From: a virus
IMG/VR virus record: IMGVR_UViG_3300037847_002694
Span: 1 to 39,035 of that record
Strand: one strand, 5' to 3'
Length of the DNA stretch: 39,035 bases
Every line of letters starts with the position of its first letter. The stretch's first letter is position 1. Of the stretch, positions 33,552-39,035 are shown one piece after another. Under the pieces are notes generated by a model, which was not told the DNA's origin, did not search any database, and saw only the letters and a program-made list of their open reading frames with translations. Both the position numbers and the translations under genes were made by a program.

Positions 33552-33959
33552 ATGAAGAACAAAAGTAAAATGTTCCGTGACGTATCAAAGTTACGTCAGA
33601 AAGACATATCCAAGAATTACTTAAAGAACCTGCGATCCACACTACTGGACTTTCAATCCAAGTACGACATATTCCAAAAGGAAATGTACTTTATGCTGTG
33701 GGCCTACGACCTAGAGTTCTTCACTCTGGACTACGGCGCAAAAGAATATGGTATGACCAAGCAGCATTTGGGGGATAGGATCGTGTACCCACTTATGAAA
33801 GAAGGGTATATACACAAGTACTTTGATAAACTTACCCCGTCACAAAACCTTGAAGACCACCTCTTTAGAGAAGAGACTAAATTCAACTACCGAGTCAGAT
33901 ATGCACTGACGCAGAAAGCAAGGCTTATGATTCAAAGGTTTTACAGGGCTTTAAATTAA
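33552..33959 (+). CDS. Probable winged-helix transcription regulator
   Basis: The only plus-strand gene. ATG 33552 gives 135 residues, and ATG 33570 (MFRDVSK) is an alternative start. The protein is basic with helices 'LRSTLLDFQSKYDIFQKEMYF' and 'FTLDYGAKEYGMTKQHLGDRIVYPLMKEGYIHKYF'. The latter resembles the HTH plus wing of MarR/winged-helix proteins, ending with a basic helix (ALTQKARLMIQRFYRAL). It diverges from the late operon, and the operon's promoter and a palindrome lie within its first ~50 bp. It may therefore repress or activate that promoter, and might also bind its own gene. Its stop overlaps the 44-aa minus-strand gene by 4 bp. Confidence 0.65.
   Translation: MKNKSKMFRDVSKLRQKDISKNYLKNLRSTLLDFQSKYDIFQKEMYFMLWAYDLEFFTLDYGAKEYGMTKQHLGDRIVYPLMKEGYIHKYFDKLTPSQNLEDHLFREETKFNYRVRYALTQKARLMIQRFYRALN
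33560..33589 (-). promoter_or_regulatory. Late-operon promoter TTTG-N18-TACTTTTG
   Basis: On the minus strand, TTTG (33589-33586) and TACTTTTG (33567-33560) are separated by 18 nt, matching the Bacteroidota -33/-7 arrangement. The ATG of the 90-residue gene follows 19 nt after the -7 box. This is the best promoter match in the window and lies wholly inside the divergent regulator's coding sequence. Confidence 0.65.
33578..33598. promoter_or_regulatory. Putative operator: perfect inverted repeat
   Basis: TGACGTA and TACGTCA form 7-bp arms around a 7-bp spacer, TCAAAGT. The spacer contains the -33 TTTG of the leftward promoter on the opposite strand. A dimeric regulator bound here would control the promoter. 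The neighbouring winged-helix gene is the obvious candidate. Confidence 0.6.
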
Positions 33960-34090
33960 ACGCTATAACCAGCGTCTATTATTTCTTGCTCCGTGTACCC
34001 GTAAGAAAACGCAATATCGACTCTTTCTTCGTAAGAAAACATCTCAGCCCCCATGATTTGATCTATTGTTGGTGTTGGTACTATTGGCAT
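33956..34090 (-). CDS. Small acidic protein, 44 aa
   Basis: ATG 34090 opens 44 codons: MPIVPTPTIDQIMGAEMFSY, then 'EERVDIAFSYGYTEQEIIDAGYSV'. It begins just 1 nt after the beta-propeller gene's stop, as expected for coupled genes, and its TAA overlaps the convergent regulator's stop by 4 bp. No other candidate fills this 132-bp stretch. It may be a small partner of the propeller protein, like the small acidic genes that follow the lectin-like fibre genes. Function unknown. Confidence 0.55.
   Translation of the reverse strand: MPIVPTPTIDQIMGAEMFSYEERVDIAFSYGYTEQEIIDAGYSV
33960..33985 (+). terminator. Weak terminator candidate after the regulator
   Basis: ACGCT (33960-33964) and AGCGT (33971-33975) pair around a 6-nt loop directly after the regulator stop, followed by a T-rich stretch (CTATTATTTCTT). 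The stem is short and the T-tract interrupted. The site also lies within the opposite-strand 44-aa gene. Confidence 0.3.
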
Positions 34091-34091
34091 C

Positions 34092-35549
34092 TTACATTAT
34101 ATTATCGTAGTAAACAGCTGCATACAGGTCATTTGTAACCTCCTGAATCTCAGTTAATGTTGGATCATTAATTTCATTCAAATTCAAAGAGTATAACTTT
34201 TTAACGCCTCCTTCAAGGGGAAGATAAACGTAATCTCCAATAACGGCAATATCGTCAGTAATTGAAACCCCTAATAAGGATGGTTCAAGATTTTCCATAA
34301 ATACGTGACCAACCTCTGAAAGGTCTGATTGATTAAACACCCCCACAAATCCATGTCCAGCATTAGTGACAACAATTTTATCTTTCCAAATACGAAGACA
34401 GTGAGCATATCCATTTCTACCTCCTGGAGCTTTGTCCATTACAGATTTTAAAGATTTATAAGTTTTTTTCGCAGGGTTAGACAGATCTATCTTAACAAGA
34501 ACGTGATTACTAGATACACGAGAAGTGTAAACGTATAGAAAACTATCCTTTGATTTAAAATACATATAAGGAACGTAAAAATTTGTACTCGCACTATGCC
34601 CTAAGTAGCCCGTATCAATAGCAAAAACTAACTCTAATGTGTTTTCAATATCTGACAGGTCAACTCTTCCTATTCCATCAGCTTCATTCCTGTTAGGATT
34701 ATTTTTGCTAATTACTCCATTATCAACAGTTACTGCCGTAACAGGTAAATACATGTAGTTGCCATGAACGGAAGCGTCATCGCCGCCATAATAATCAATA
34801 CCGTTAAATTGTTGAAAAGCACCACCGTCGTAAAGATCTCCATACCATTCAAAGTCAGTAGTACCGTCGGCTAGCTTTCCGCCATCAACTATACTTATTG
34901 CAGTGCATGAAAGAGCTTCAGATAAAGAAAATCTACCAATCTTTGTTTCAAAATCAAAAGGCGATGCAGTTAGATCTCTTCTACATGTAACATACCCATA
35001 AGTAGAGTCTTTACTTATATGGTGAACACTAGCTAGCCCAGTGAGCTCTATATCCTCCGCACTGTCGTAACTAACACTCTCTCCAGAAAAATCAATAGAC
35101 ACATTAGTAAACTTAACAAGTCTGCTAGGATTAGAGTCATTTATAGGTTGAGTGGAAGGCCTCCAATGATAAACAATAAAAATATCATTACCGTTTATCA
35201 TAATCTCGTTTGCGTTTTTAAAATCTGGAACATCAGACGAATCAACAGTCCAAACGAAACTGGATGGGTTGGCAGACGGCGTTGAGACATCATAAACCCA
35301 AATCTTAGAAACTGGATCTTCTGCAGCAGTGCCGCCAGAAGATTCTGCAACGAACATATAGTTTTTTAGGTTTGGACTATCAACTAATGGCACATTCGAT
35401 GGGGATTCATCTCTAACGAAGTCAAATATTCCATAATGAATTGAAGGAAAGAACTCTCTGTTATCGAAATTAGATTTTTTAAAGCTATTTCCTAAAGCAG
35501 ACGCCTTAGAAGACTTGCTTACTTTTCCTTTAGATCCTGATCTTCTCAT
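34092..35549 (-). CDS. Beta-propeller-like protein, likely receptor-binding or surface protein
   Basis: A 485-residue protein. Residues 1-30 are Arg/Lys/Ser-rich (MRRSGSKGKVSKSSKASALG), possibly a virion-anchoring tail; there is no signal peptide. The rest has repeated ~50-60-residue units with short strand signatures (NYMFVAESS, DIFIVYHW, YGYVTCRRD, NYMYLPV, SFLYVYTSR, KIVVTNAGHGFVGVFNQSDL, DYVYLPLEGGVKKLYSL), typical of a YVTN/LVIVD-like propeller. Codons look more AT-rich than in head genes, suggesting a separate history. It starts by ATGA overlap with the endolysin gene. A lysis accessory or exported surface protein are alternatives. Confidence 0.55.
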   Translation of the reverse strand: MRRSGSKGKVSKSSKASALGNSFKKSNFDNREFFPSIHYGIFDFVRDESPSNVPLVDSPNLKNYMFVAESSGGTAAEDPVSKIWVYDVSTPSANPSSFVWTVDSSDVPDFKNANEIMINGNDIFIVYHWRPSTQPINDSNPSRLVKFTNVSIDFSGESVSYDSAEDIELTGLASVHHISKDSTYGYVTCRRDLTASPFDFETKIGRFSLSEALSCTAISIVDGGKLADGTTDFEWYGDLYDGGAFQQFNGIDYYGGDDASVHGNYMYLPVTAVTVDNGVISKNNPNRNEADGIGRVDLSDIENTLELVFAIDTGYLGHSASTNFYVPYMYFKSKDSFLYVYTSRVSSNHVLVKIDLSNPAKKTYKSLKSVMDKAPGGRNGYAHCLRIWKDKIVVTNAGHGFVGVFNQSDLSEVGHVFMENLEPSLLGVSITDDIAVIGDYVYLPLEGGVKKLYSLNLNEINDPTLTEIQEVTNDLYAAVYYDNIM

Positions 35550-36013
35550 TGCATCAGTATATATGTGGTTTTACCGTCTTCTTTGACGGCTTTTAGTGCT
35601 CTGTTTTTGTTGTTTCCTTTGCCACGCTTATACGATACGTGTACCCAGGCAGGTTCTTTGTCGTCACCAAACTCCCAGATCAGCTGGTCGTAATCCAGGT
35701 GAGTGTATATGAACTTGAATATATCCGCATTGGTGATCTCCCCATATACGTCAGCATCCAAATCCAAAGCTTCCCCAGCCATATGCTGAGAGGTTCTGCT
35801 CCCTCCGATAGCGGAGTTCAACTCCTTGCATCTATAGCCAGATGTAACGGCTACAGGGACACCGAAGTGGTCTCTAATCGGTTGGAATATCTCTTTTGCT
35901 ACTAGCTCCAAGTTGTTGATCACCTGGTCGTCTGGGGTGTTGTCTATTCCGAGCCGCAAAGCCGTAATGCTTTTTGTTGCCTCTTTCAGTGACAGATTTT
36001 TTGACAGCTTCAT
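35546..36013 (-). CDS. Endolysin, M15A-type peptidase
   Basis: A 155-residue enzyme with the M15A (D-Ala-D-Ala carboxypeptidase-like) layout: 'LSKNLSLKEATKSITALRLGI' start, SGYRC at ~58-62, SxHxxGxAxD (SQHMAGEALD, His77 and Asp84 as zinc ligands), LIWEF with the general-base Glu114, and AWVHV with His125 as third ligand. All catalytic residues are present. It cleaves peptide cross-links of peptidoglycan during host lysis. There is no signal peptide or membrane segment, so a holin or another export route is needed. It overlaps the propeller gene by ATGA. Confidence 0.85.
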   Translation of the reverse strand: MKLSKNLSLKEATKSITALRLGIDNTPDDQVINNLELVAKEIFQPIRDHFGVPVAVTSGYRCKELNSAIGGSRTSQHMAGEALDLDADVYGEITNADIFKFIYTHLDYDQLIWEFGDDKEPAWVHVSYKRGKGNNKNRALKAVKEDGKTTYILMQ

Positions 36014-36056
36014 TGAATCTTTTTTTACGTGGATTAAAATAACCTTTGCTACCCAT
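35874..36056 (-). CDS. Possible overlapping small basic ORF
   Basis: ATG 36056 shares TGATG with the preceding stop and gives 60 residues: MGSKGYFNPRKKRFNEAVKK, then 'SVTERGNKKHYGFAARNRQH'. It overlaps the endolysin's first ~140 bp in another frame. Its basic composition and coupled start fit neighbouring small genes, but an open frame of this length by chance is quite possible. Treat as uncertain. Confidence 0.3.
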   Translation of the reverse strand: MGSKGYFNPRKKRFNEAVKKSVTERGNKKHYGFAARNRQHPRRPGDQQLGASSKRDIPTD

Positions 36057-36292
36057 CAGCAGCCAGGCTTGCGGCAAGAGGCATCCACGGCCCGCCCCAG
36101 CTTCCGTCGCCCGCCAGTAGCCATACCTCGGCCTCGACCAGGGTTCTTGACCTTCGGCTTTCGCTCTTTCTTTTCCTTTGGCTTCTTCATACTTCCCTGA
36201 CCCTGCATCTGTGCAGGCGGCAGGAACCTAGGGTTCTGAGGGGCTACGTTTTTACGCTTACCTCTAGTTACGGGCTTCTTTATGCTTCTCAT
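36056..36292 (-). CDS. Small very basic protein, unknown
   Basis: A 78-residue Lys/Arg/Pro/Gly-rich protein (MRSIKKPVTRGKRKNVAPQN, then 'KKPKEKKERKPKVKNPGRGR' and a Cys-containing end 'DASCRKPGC'). It is mostly disordered. It starts with TAATG overlap with the gene before. Such composition fits nucleic-acid binding or a packaged internal peptide. No family recognised. Confidence 0.5.
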   Translation of the reverse strand: MRSIKKPVTRGKRKNVAPQNPRFLPPAQMQGQGSMKKPKEKKERKPKVKNPGRGRGMATGGRRKLGRAVDASCRKPGC

Positions 36293-36681
36293 TAGTATGG
36301 TCCGAGTCCGAGCATTCTTGCGAAACGCTGCATGTTAGTCAATCTAGTGGGTTCGGTAGACCCTGCAGGACCAGGGACATACCTCGGTTGTCTAGCCGTA
36401 GCGGATATAGCAGACCCAACGAGCCCAGGAACGACCGCCTTTGCTGCTGTTCCAGTCCTCTTTTTAGCTCTCCTGTTCAAGTATCCTTGCACGAGGTCAG
36501 TCATGGCGTTCATTTTCTCCATGTTCATCTCGCCTCGCACTATGCTGGGTTGCTGCATAGCAGCCATAATCTTGTCCTTGACCTCGTCTGGGGCTTCTTG
36601 AAAGGCTTTGGAGAAGATCTTATTGAAGCGCTTGTCCTTCATCTTCCCCGCATCGCGGGCTAGGGCATGCTTTGGCTTCAC
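36292..36681 (-). CDS. Small basic helical protein, unknown
   Basis: A 129-residue protein starting with GTG (GTGA overlap with the previous TGA): MKPKHALARDAGKMKDKRFN, helical 'EAPDEVKDKIMAAMQQPSIV' and 'EKMNAMTDLVQGYLNRRAKK', an Ala/Val/Gly segment, then a Pro/Arg-rich C-terminus ending 'FARMLGLGPY'. It could be a virion internal protein. Family not recognised. No stronger start lies nearby. Confidence 0.5.
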   Translation of the reverse strand: MKPKHALARDAGKMKDKRFNKIFSKAFQEAPDEVKDKIMAAMQQPSIVRGEMNMEKMNAMTDLVQGYLNRRAKKRTGTAAKAVVPGLVGSAISATARQPRYVPGPAGSTEPTRLTNMQRFARMLGLGPY

Positions 36682-36896
36682 TTCTTCTTCTTCTTCATAC
36701 CTACGCCTCTACCCATCAGGATATCGGCCTTGGTGATCTTGCCGTCCTTGTTCAGGTCGGGGAACTTACCTCCCTTCTTATACTTCATCTTACCGCCCAT
36801 TCCGTAAGACTTGTCTTTGCCACAGTTGCATTTACCTGCGGCTTTCTTGCCGCAAGAACACATCTTGCCGCCCTTTTTGTACTGTTTTATCTTCAT
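36678..36896 (-). CDS. Small KKGGK protein with Cys cluster and EF-hand loop
   Basis: Starting at ATG 36896 (ATGA overlap) gives 72 residues: MKIKQYKKGGKMCSCGKKAA, then 'CNCGKDKSYGMGGKMKYKKGGK', then DLNKDGKITKAD, which is a complete 12-residue EF-hand/dockerin-type calcium loop (D1, N3, D5, G6, D12), and a Lys-rich end. Two CxC pairs suggest metal binding as well. Two copies of KYKKGGK/QYKKGGK occur. Function unknown; probably virion-associated. Confidence 0.6.
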   Translation of the reverse strand: MKIKQYKKGGKMCSCGKKAAGKCNCGKDKSYGMGGKMKYKKGGKFPDLNKDGKITKADILMGRGVGMKKKKK

Positions 36897-37321
36897 GCTG
36901 CTGCGAATATTGCGACTTGGCAAGTAGCCGTGTCGGCTTGTGCTTTGATTTCATCGATGTTAGCCAGAGATGCAGTTTGAGATCCACTGGCGTTGGCGTC
37001 CATCTGATCATTGAAAAGAAGGTATGAACCCGTGGGCTCGATCTTTACGAAGTACTCTTCGCTGTTTCCGAGAATCCTCAAGGTTACGAAGTTAGTCGGG
37101 TCATTGTTTGTGACGCGAACGTACTCACAGTTGGTATCAATAAACGTGTTTCCACCTGCTGCAGATCCGAACGTCAACAGAGTTGTCTCTGAAGTGTGGG
37201 GACATCTCACGATCCGCTCGAAGAACTCAGTAATGTTCGTATCACTGAATACCGTCTCCGAACCATGCTCGGTATCGTTCAGTACGATCTCCTCTTTTAT
37301 TGTTACTGTAAGTGTTGCCAT
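36893..37321 (-). CDS. Small beta-sandwich protein, candidate decoration protein
   Basis: A 142-residue protein (MATLTVTIKEEIVLNDTEHG) with strand pairs 'EYVRVTNNDPTNFVTLRILG' and 'EYFVKIEPTGSYLLFND' and a C-terminal 'TATCQVAIFAAA' strand. The arrangement resembles the 135-residue protein at 15770-16177. It is probably a jelly-roll virion protein. A TATATTTG box ends 4 nt before its ATG, so a leaderless transcript is possible, and it heads a group of five or six small genes and the endolysin. It ends with ATGA overlap. Confidence 0.5.
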   Translation of the reverse strand: MATLTVTIKEEIVLNDTEHGSETVFSDTNITEFFERIVRCPHTSETTLLTFGSAAGGNTFIDTNCEYVRVTNNDPTNFVTLRILGNSEEYFVKIEPTGSYLLFNDQMDANASGSQTASLANIDEIKAQADTATCQVAIFAAA

Positions 37322-37325
37322 GATG

Positions 37326-37333
37326 CAAATATA
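37326..37333 (-). promoter_or_regulatory. Putative promoter: TATATTTG 4 nt before ATG
   Basis: TATATTTG on the minus strand, exactly 4 nt before the ATG at 37321 and directly after the stop of the partial virion enzyme. No -33 TTTG is evident. It may drive the decoration/endolysin group. Confidence 0.5.
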
Positions 37334-37337
37334 TCAA

Positions 37338-39035
37338 TTAAAGTTTACCTCTTTTTAGCATGTCTAGCGCAATGGCCACAGCCTGTTTCTGAGGCTTACC
37401 TTCTTTTTTAAGTACACGAATCTTATCACTCACACGGCCCCCTTTGTCGTAGTAGTTGTTGATCATTTCCACTATTTCCTCATCACCAAAAACGGATTGC
37501 AAATCCTTTAATCCTGATGATGATTTGACAATGTATGACTTGACTTCAAAAGGCACGTCTTCCCACCGTCTATACCCTCCATCTCGGTACATACGCTCTC
37601 GGACATCGTTGAGCCTAGCCATGACCTCTGTGGGCCGTGTTAGATACCTGTAGTTTCCTCTAAGACCATCATCCTTGTTTAAGGCGGCTTCTTCTTCTGA
37701 CTTTTTGTTTTTTCCGACATAATCAATAAACCCGTCAGTTAGATAACGGCCTCCACGATCTTGCGCATGTGACATTTCATGCGTCGTTGTGCCTAATTCA
37801 CTCCGAATGCCTCTTCTACCGTCAACCTGTAATTGGTTTGTGCCTCTATTTTGAATCGTGCTCAGGCCCATCCAATATGGATTTTGCTCAGAGCCAGCAC
37901 TGCTAGGGTTGGGGGAGGCATACCCGCCACTCTCTGGGAGGTCTGGAGAGAAGAACATATCTGAGTTAGAGGACATGATATCTCTCCTGCGTCGAGCCAA
38001 AAGTTCAGCGAGCGCTTGACGCTTTTGATCCGCCTCCTCTTTTGTACGAGGGTTGTCGTAAACACCTGCGTCTGGGTACTCATATTCTAAATCATCCAGG
38101 CGATGATCATTAAGATCCGTAGGCATGAAGCCGCTTGACGCTAGAATACTCCCCAGATAGTCGTAATTATCATATACATAATCACCGACTTTCTGTAAAA
38201 AACTGTCTGGGTACGGGATGTGGATCTGCTCTGCGATTTTAGCAATGACCTCAGGGTCTGAATACACATCTCGGTAATACTCGTTTGCCTCCTTGATGTA
38301 GTACGGATTAGCCGCTCCTCGCTGTATCCCCTCTCTAGGATCTGGTCTGCTTCCAAATCTTTGTGCTCCACGGCCTCCTTCAAACTCTCTACGGTTTAAG
38401 GCCGCTTCATTCAGGAACTCTTGCGATGGGTCTGTGTCTCTTCGATAAACATCACCAGGTTTTTTCTCATCTCCCCCGTCATGCTTGCCTCCGTGCTGGT
38501 ACTTCACAACTCTACCCCCGTTCTCTCTGGTTACGGTTTCAATCGGTTCTTCTCTCTCCTGTGCATCGGATACACTCTCCCTGAAACTACCTCTATTGCC
38601 TTCTTTCTCCACCAGCTTATGCCCTTTCAGCCACAAGTCCTCTAGACTCATGTTCCCTTTGGCATAATCTTTTAGAGATGCAGGTCCCTGTATCAGGTTG
38701 GCATAGAAGATAGCCCTCTGCTGGTCCTCAGTAAGCTCATCAGCATTGCTGGCCGACATGATATCTGGATCCAGCTCCAACACATACCCCCTATCCCTGA
38801 CCGCATCGATGGTGTTCCTGTATCTCTGCTTGGCTGTATCGAAAGAGCCTGAAGCGGTACTGTCCTCAAACTGGAACAGCCCCCTCCCAGGACCCTGACC
38901 ACCCCCTTCTGTGATCTGTCTCGCTCTAGGGTCCATTCTTTGATGTGGTCCAGTCTCATGGTAAGCAATCATATCGGCAACGTTCTGCCACATACTACGA
39001 TCACCACCCCTGGTATCGACTATATAGTCAATGAG
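37338..39035 (-). CDS. Partial multidomain virion enzyme (lytic transglycosylase-like plus zincin)
   Basis: The frame is open to the right edge (5' end missing). The ATG at 38993 is internal, since at least 14 further codons precede it. Numbering from that ATG: residues ~8-45 'MIAYHETGPHQRMDPRARQ ... GPGRGLFQFE' resemble a goose-type/lytic transglycosylase N-terminus with catalytic Glu near YHETG. Next come 'GGRVVKYQHGGK' at ~160 and HEMSH (405-409), a zincin HExxH motif with a likely Glu ligand at 456 (YLTRPTEVMARL). The end is 'YDKGGRVSDKIRVLKKEGKP', then 'QKQAVAIALDMLKRGKL', resembling DUF6496-type tails. A virion-carried cell-wall enzyme used at entry is likely. Confidence 0.65.
   Translation of the reverse strand, partial: LIDYIVDTRGGDRSMWQNVADMIAYHETGPHQRMDPRARQITEGGGQGPGRGLFQFEDSTASGSFDTAKQRYRNTIDAVRDRGYVLELDPDIMSASNADELTEDQQRAIFYANLIQGPASLKDYAKGNMSLEDLWLKGHKLVEKEGNRGSFRESVSDAQEREEPIETVTRENGGRVVKYQHGGKHDGGDEKKPGDVYRRDTDPSQEFLNEAALNRREFEGGRGAQRFGSRPDPREGIQRGAANPYYIKEANEYYRDVYSDPEVIAKIAEQIHIPYPDSFLQKVGDYVYDNYDYLGSILASSGFMPTDLNDHRLDDLEYEYPDAGVYDNPRTKEEADQKRQALAELLARRRRDIMSSNSDMFFSPDLPESGGYASPNPSSAGSEQNPYWMGLSTIQNRGTNQLQVDGRRGIRSELGTTTHEMSHAQDRGGRYLTDGFIDYVGKNKKSEEEAALNKDDGLRGNYRYLTRPTEVMARLNDVRERMYRDGGYRRWEDVPFEVKSYIVKSSSGLKDLQSVFGDEEIVEMINNYYDKGGRVSDKIRVLKKEGKPQKQAVAIALDMLKRGKL

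Noticed and set aside
33960-34090. Intergenic regulatory region between regulator and propeller genes
   Set aside because: A complete 44-codon gene with coupled start occupies almost all of it.
38994-39035. Possibility that the window is a complete circular genome
   Set aside because: The right-edge gene is open at 39035, but joining position 1 places a TAG directly upstream in its frame, and the left partial gene would hit a stop two codons after the join. No terminal repeat was seen. The window is a fragment.

Overview
The window is a 39 kb piece of a double-stranded DNA bacteriophage genome. It carries the packaging, head, connector, tail/fibre and lysis genes of a tailed phage. No replication genes, tRNAs, rRNAs, integrase, CRISPR array or insertion sequence were found. 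The host is most likely a marine or aquatic Bacteroidota (Flavobacteriia-like). Three things point there: TAnnTTTG-type -7 promoter boxes, A-rich start regions without Shine-Dalgarno sites, and a secreted protein ending in a type IX secretion (T9SS) type B sorting domain. The head and connector gene order resembles crAss-like and related Bacteroidota podoviruses, so a short-tailed virion is the best guess. That is inference, because no contractile sheath or clear tape measure is visible.

All genes but one lie on the minus strand, so transcription runs from high to low coordinates. Many neighbours overlap as ATGA, GTGA, TAATG or TGATG, which implies long translationally coupled operons. From the right: a partial virion enzyme (transglycosylase-like N-terminus, HEMSH zincin motif, C-terminal KGG/basic tag); a putative decoration protein; several small basic or KKGGK-containing proteins; an M15 peptidase endolysin; a beta-propeller-like protein; and a 44-codon gene. 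Next comes the only plus-strand gene (33552-33959), a likely winged-helix regulator.

The regulator diverges from the main late operon across only 11 bp. The best promoter in the window (TTTG-N18-TACTTTTG, firing leftward) lies inside the regulator's own 5' coding region. A perfect inverted repeat, TGACGTA-N7-TACGTCA, covers its -33 element and looks like an operator. The operon then encodes two small conserved proteins, a two-lobed GroES-like co-chaperonin, a small-terminase candidate, two small basic proteins, the T9SS-type secreted protein, the large terminase and the portal.

After the portal come an adaptor-like fibre base, a collagen/Ig-like fibre, a fibre-tip protein, proteins with GH54/ConA-like domains (three domain copies in two proteins), and small basic proteins. 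The rest is virion genes: decoration candidates, scaffold, major capsid protein, two related small head proteins, two further structural genes, two connector/adaptor proteins, a 2047-residue stabilisation/muzzle-like protein, another structural protein, and an Ala/Gln-rich probable ejection protein. The last gene runs off the left edge.

The most notable points are the phage-borne T9SS cargo placed directly before the large terminase; the embedded operator/promoter switch; the duplicated GroES lobe; a recurrent KKGGK motif in otherwise unrelated proteins; and three genes whose start codon lies exactly 4 nt after a TATATTTG box, which suggests leaderless mRNAs. No gene-free stretch exceeds about 60 bp.
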